DNA of 12,670 bases from contig JAISRI010000087.1 of NCBI GenBank assembly GCA_031273735.1, forward strand, positions 1 to 12,670, given 5' to 3'. The translations under genes were made by a program, and so were the position numbers. The DNA is from Helicobacteraceae bacterium (GTDB taxonomy: Bacteria > Campylobacterota > Campylobacteria > Campylobacterales > SZUA-545). This document shows, piece by piece, positions 12,654 through 12,670 of the stretch (within the stretch, counting starts at the first letter, position 1; the number at the start of each line of letters is the position of its first letter). The notes beneath the pieces were generated by a model. It was not told the origin of the DNA. It made no database searches and saw only the letters and a list, made by a program, of their open reading frames with translations.

Positions 12654-12670
12654 GAGAAAAGAACGTTTTG

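Overview
The window looks like chromosome from a member of the Campylobacterota (Helicobacter/Campylobacter relatives). The main reason is the clustered ADP-heptose genes (gmhB, hldD, hldE, gmhA). Supporting signs are small c553-like cytochromes with a GMGAMMKG signature and promoters with a clear -10 box but no obvious -35 box. The taxon is an inference from gene content. Base composition is higher in GC than in many members of that group, and the coding part is full of the hexamer CGATCG.

Region 1 (1-3869, minus strand): a tightly packed operon, in transcription order gmhB, hldD, hldE, a YfaZ-like outer-membrane protein gene and gmhA (cut by the left edge). The first three junctions are 4-base ATGA overlaps. 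Together the enzymes turn sedoheptulose 7-phosphate into ADP-L-glycero-beta-D-manno-heptose for the LPS/LOS inner core.

Region 2 (3870-5277, plus strand): a divergent promoter region holding a perfect 8-bp dyad, then two related small c-type cytochromes. The first has an ordinary signal peptide and the second a lipobox cysteine. Each has a long Pro/Ala/Thr/Gln-rich tether in front of a C-terminal haem domain. The first gene ends in a terminator and the second has its own promoter.

Region 3 (5322-9815, minus strand): a run of genes read as ppk2 (polyphosphate kinase 2 family), an NAD(P)-binding atypical SDR, ileS, and a previously easy-to-miss 41-codon membrane microprotein whose start overlaps the end of ileS. 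A CinA C-terminal (PncC-type) gene diverges from ppk2 at 9850-10533.

Region 4 (10534-12670): non-coding. It holds a CRISPR array of 17 repeats of 35 bases and 16 spacers of 31-38 bases, with no cas gene in the window. The repeat end ATTGAGAC, the variant repeats at the left end and the AT-rich flank on the right all say that the leader is on the right and the array is read on the minus strand. The leader contains a good -10 box, a large imperfect palindrome and a minus-strand terminator. Dispersed 65-base inverted elements of the type GGATTCCCGC...GCGGGAATGAC lie on both sides of the array, including a perfect 27-base segment present once on each side in opposite orientation. Read on the plus strand, many spacers look like sense coding sequence. 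crRNAs made from the minus strand would then be antisense to target mRNAs, as expected for an RNA-targeting (type III) system. That last point is inference.
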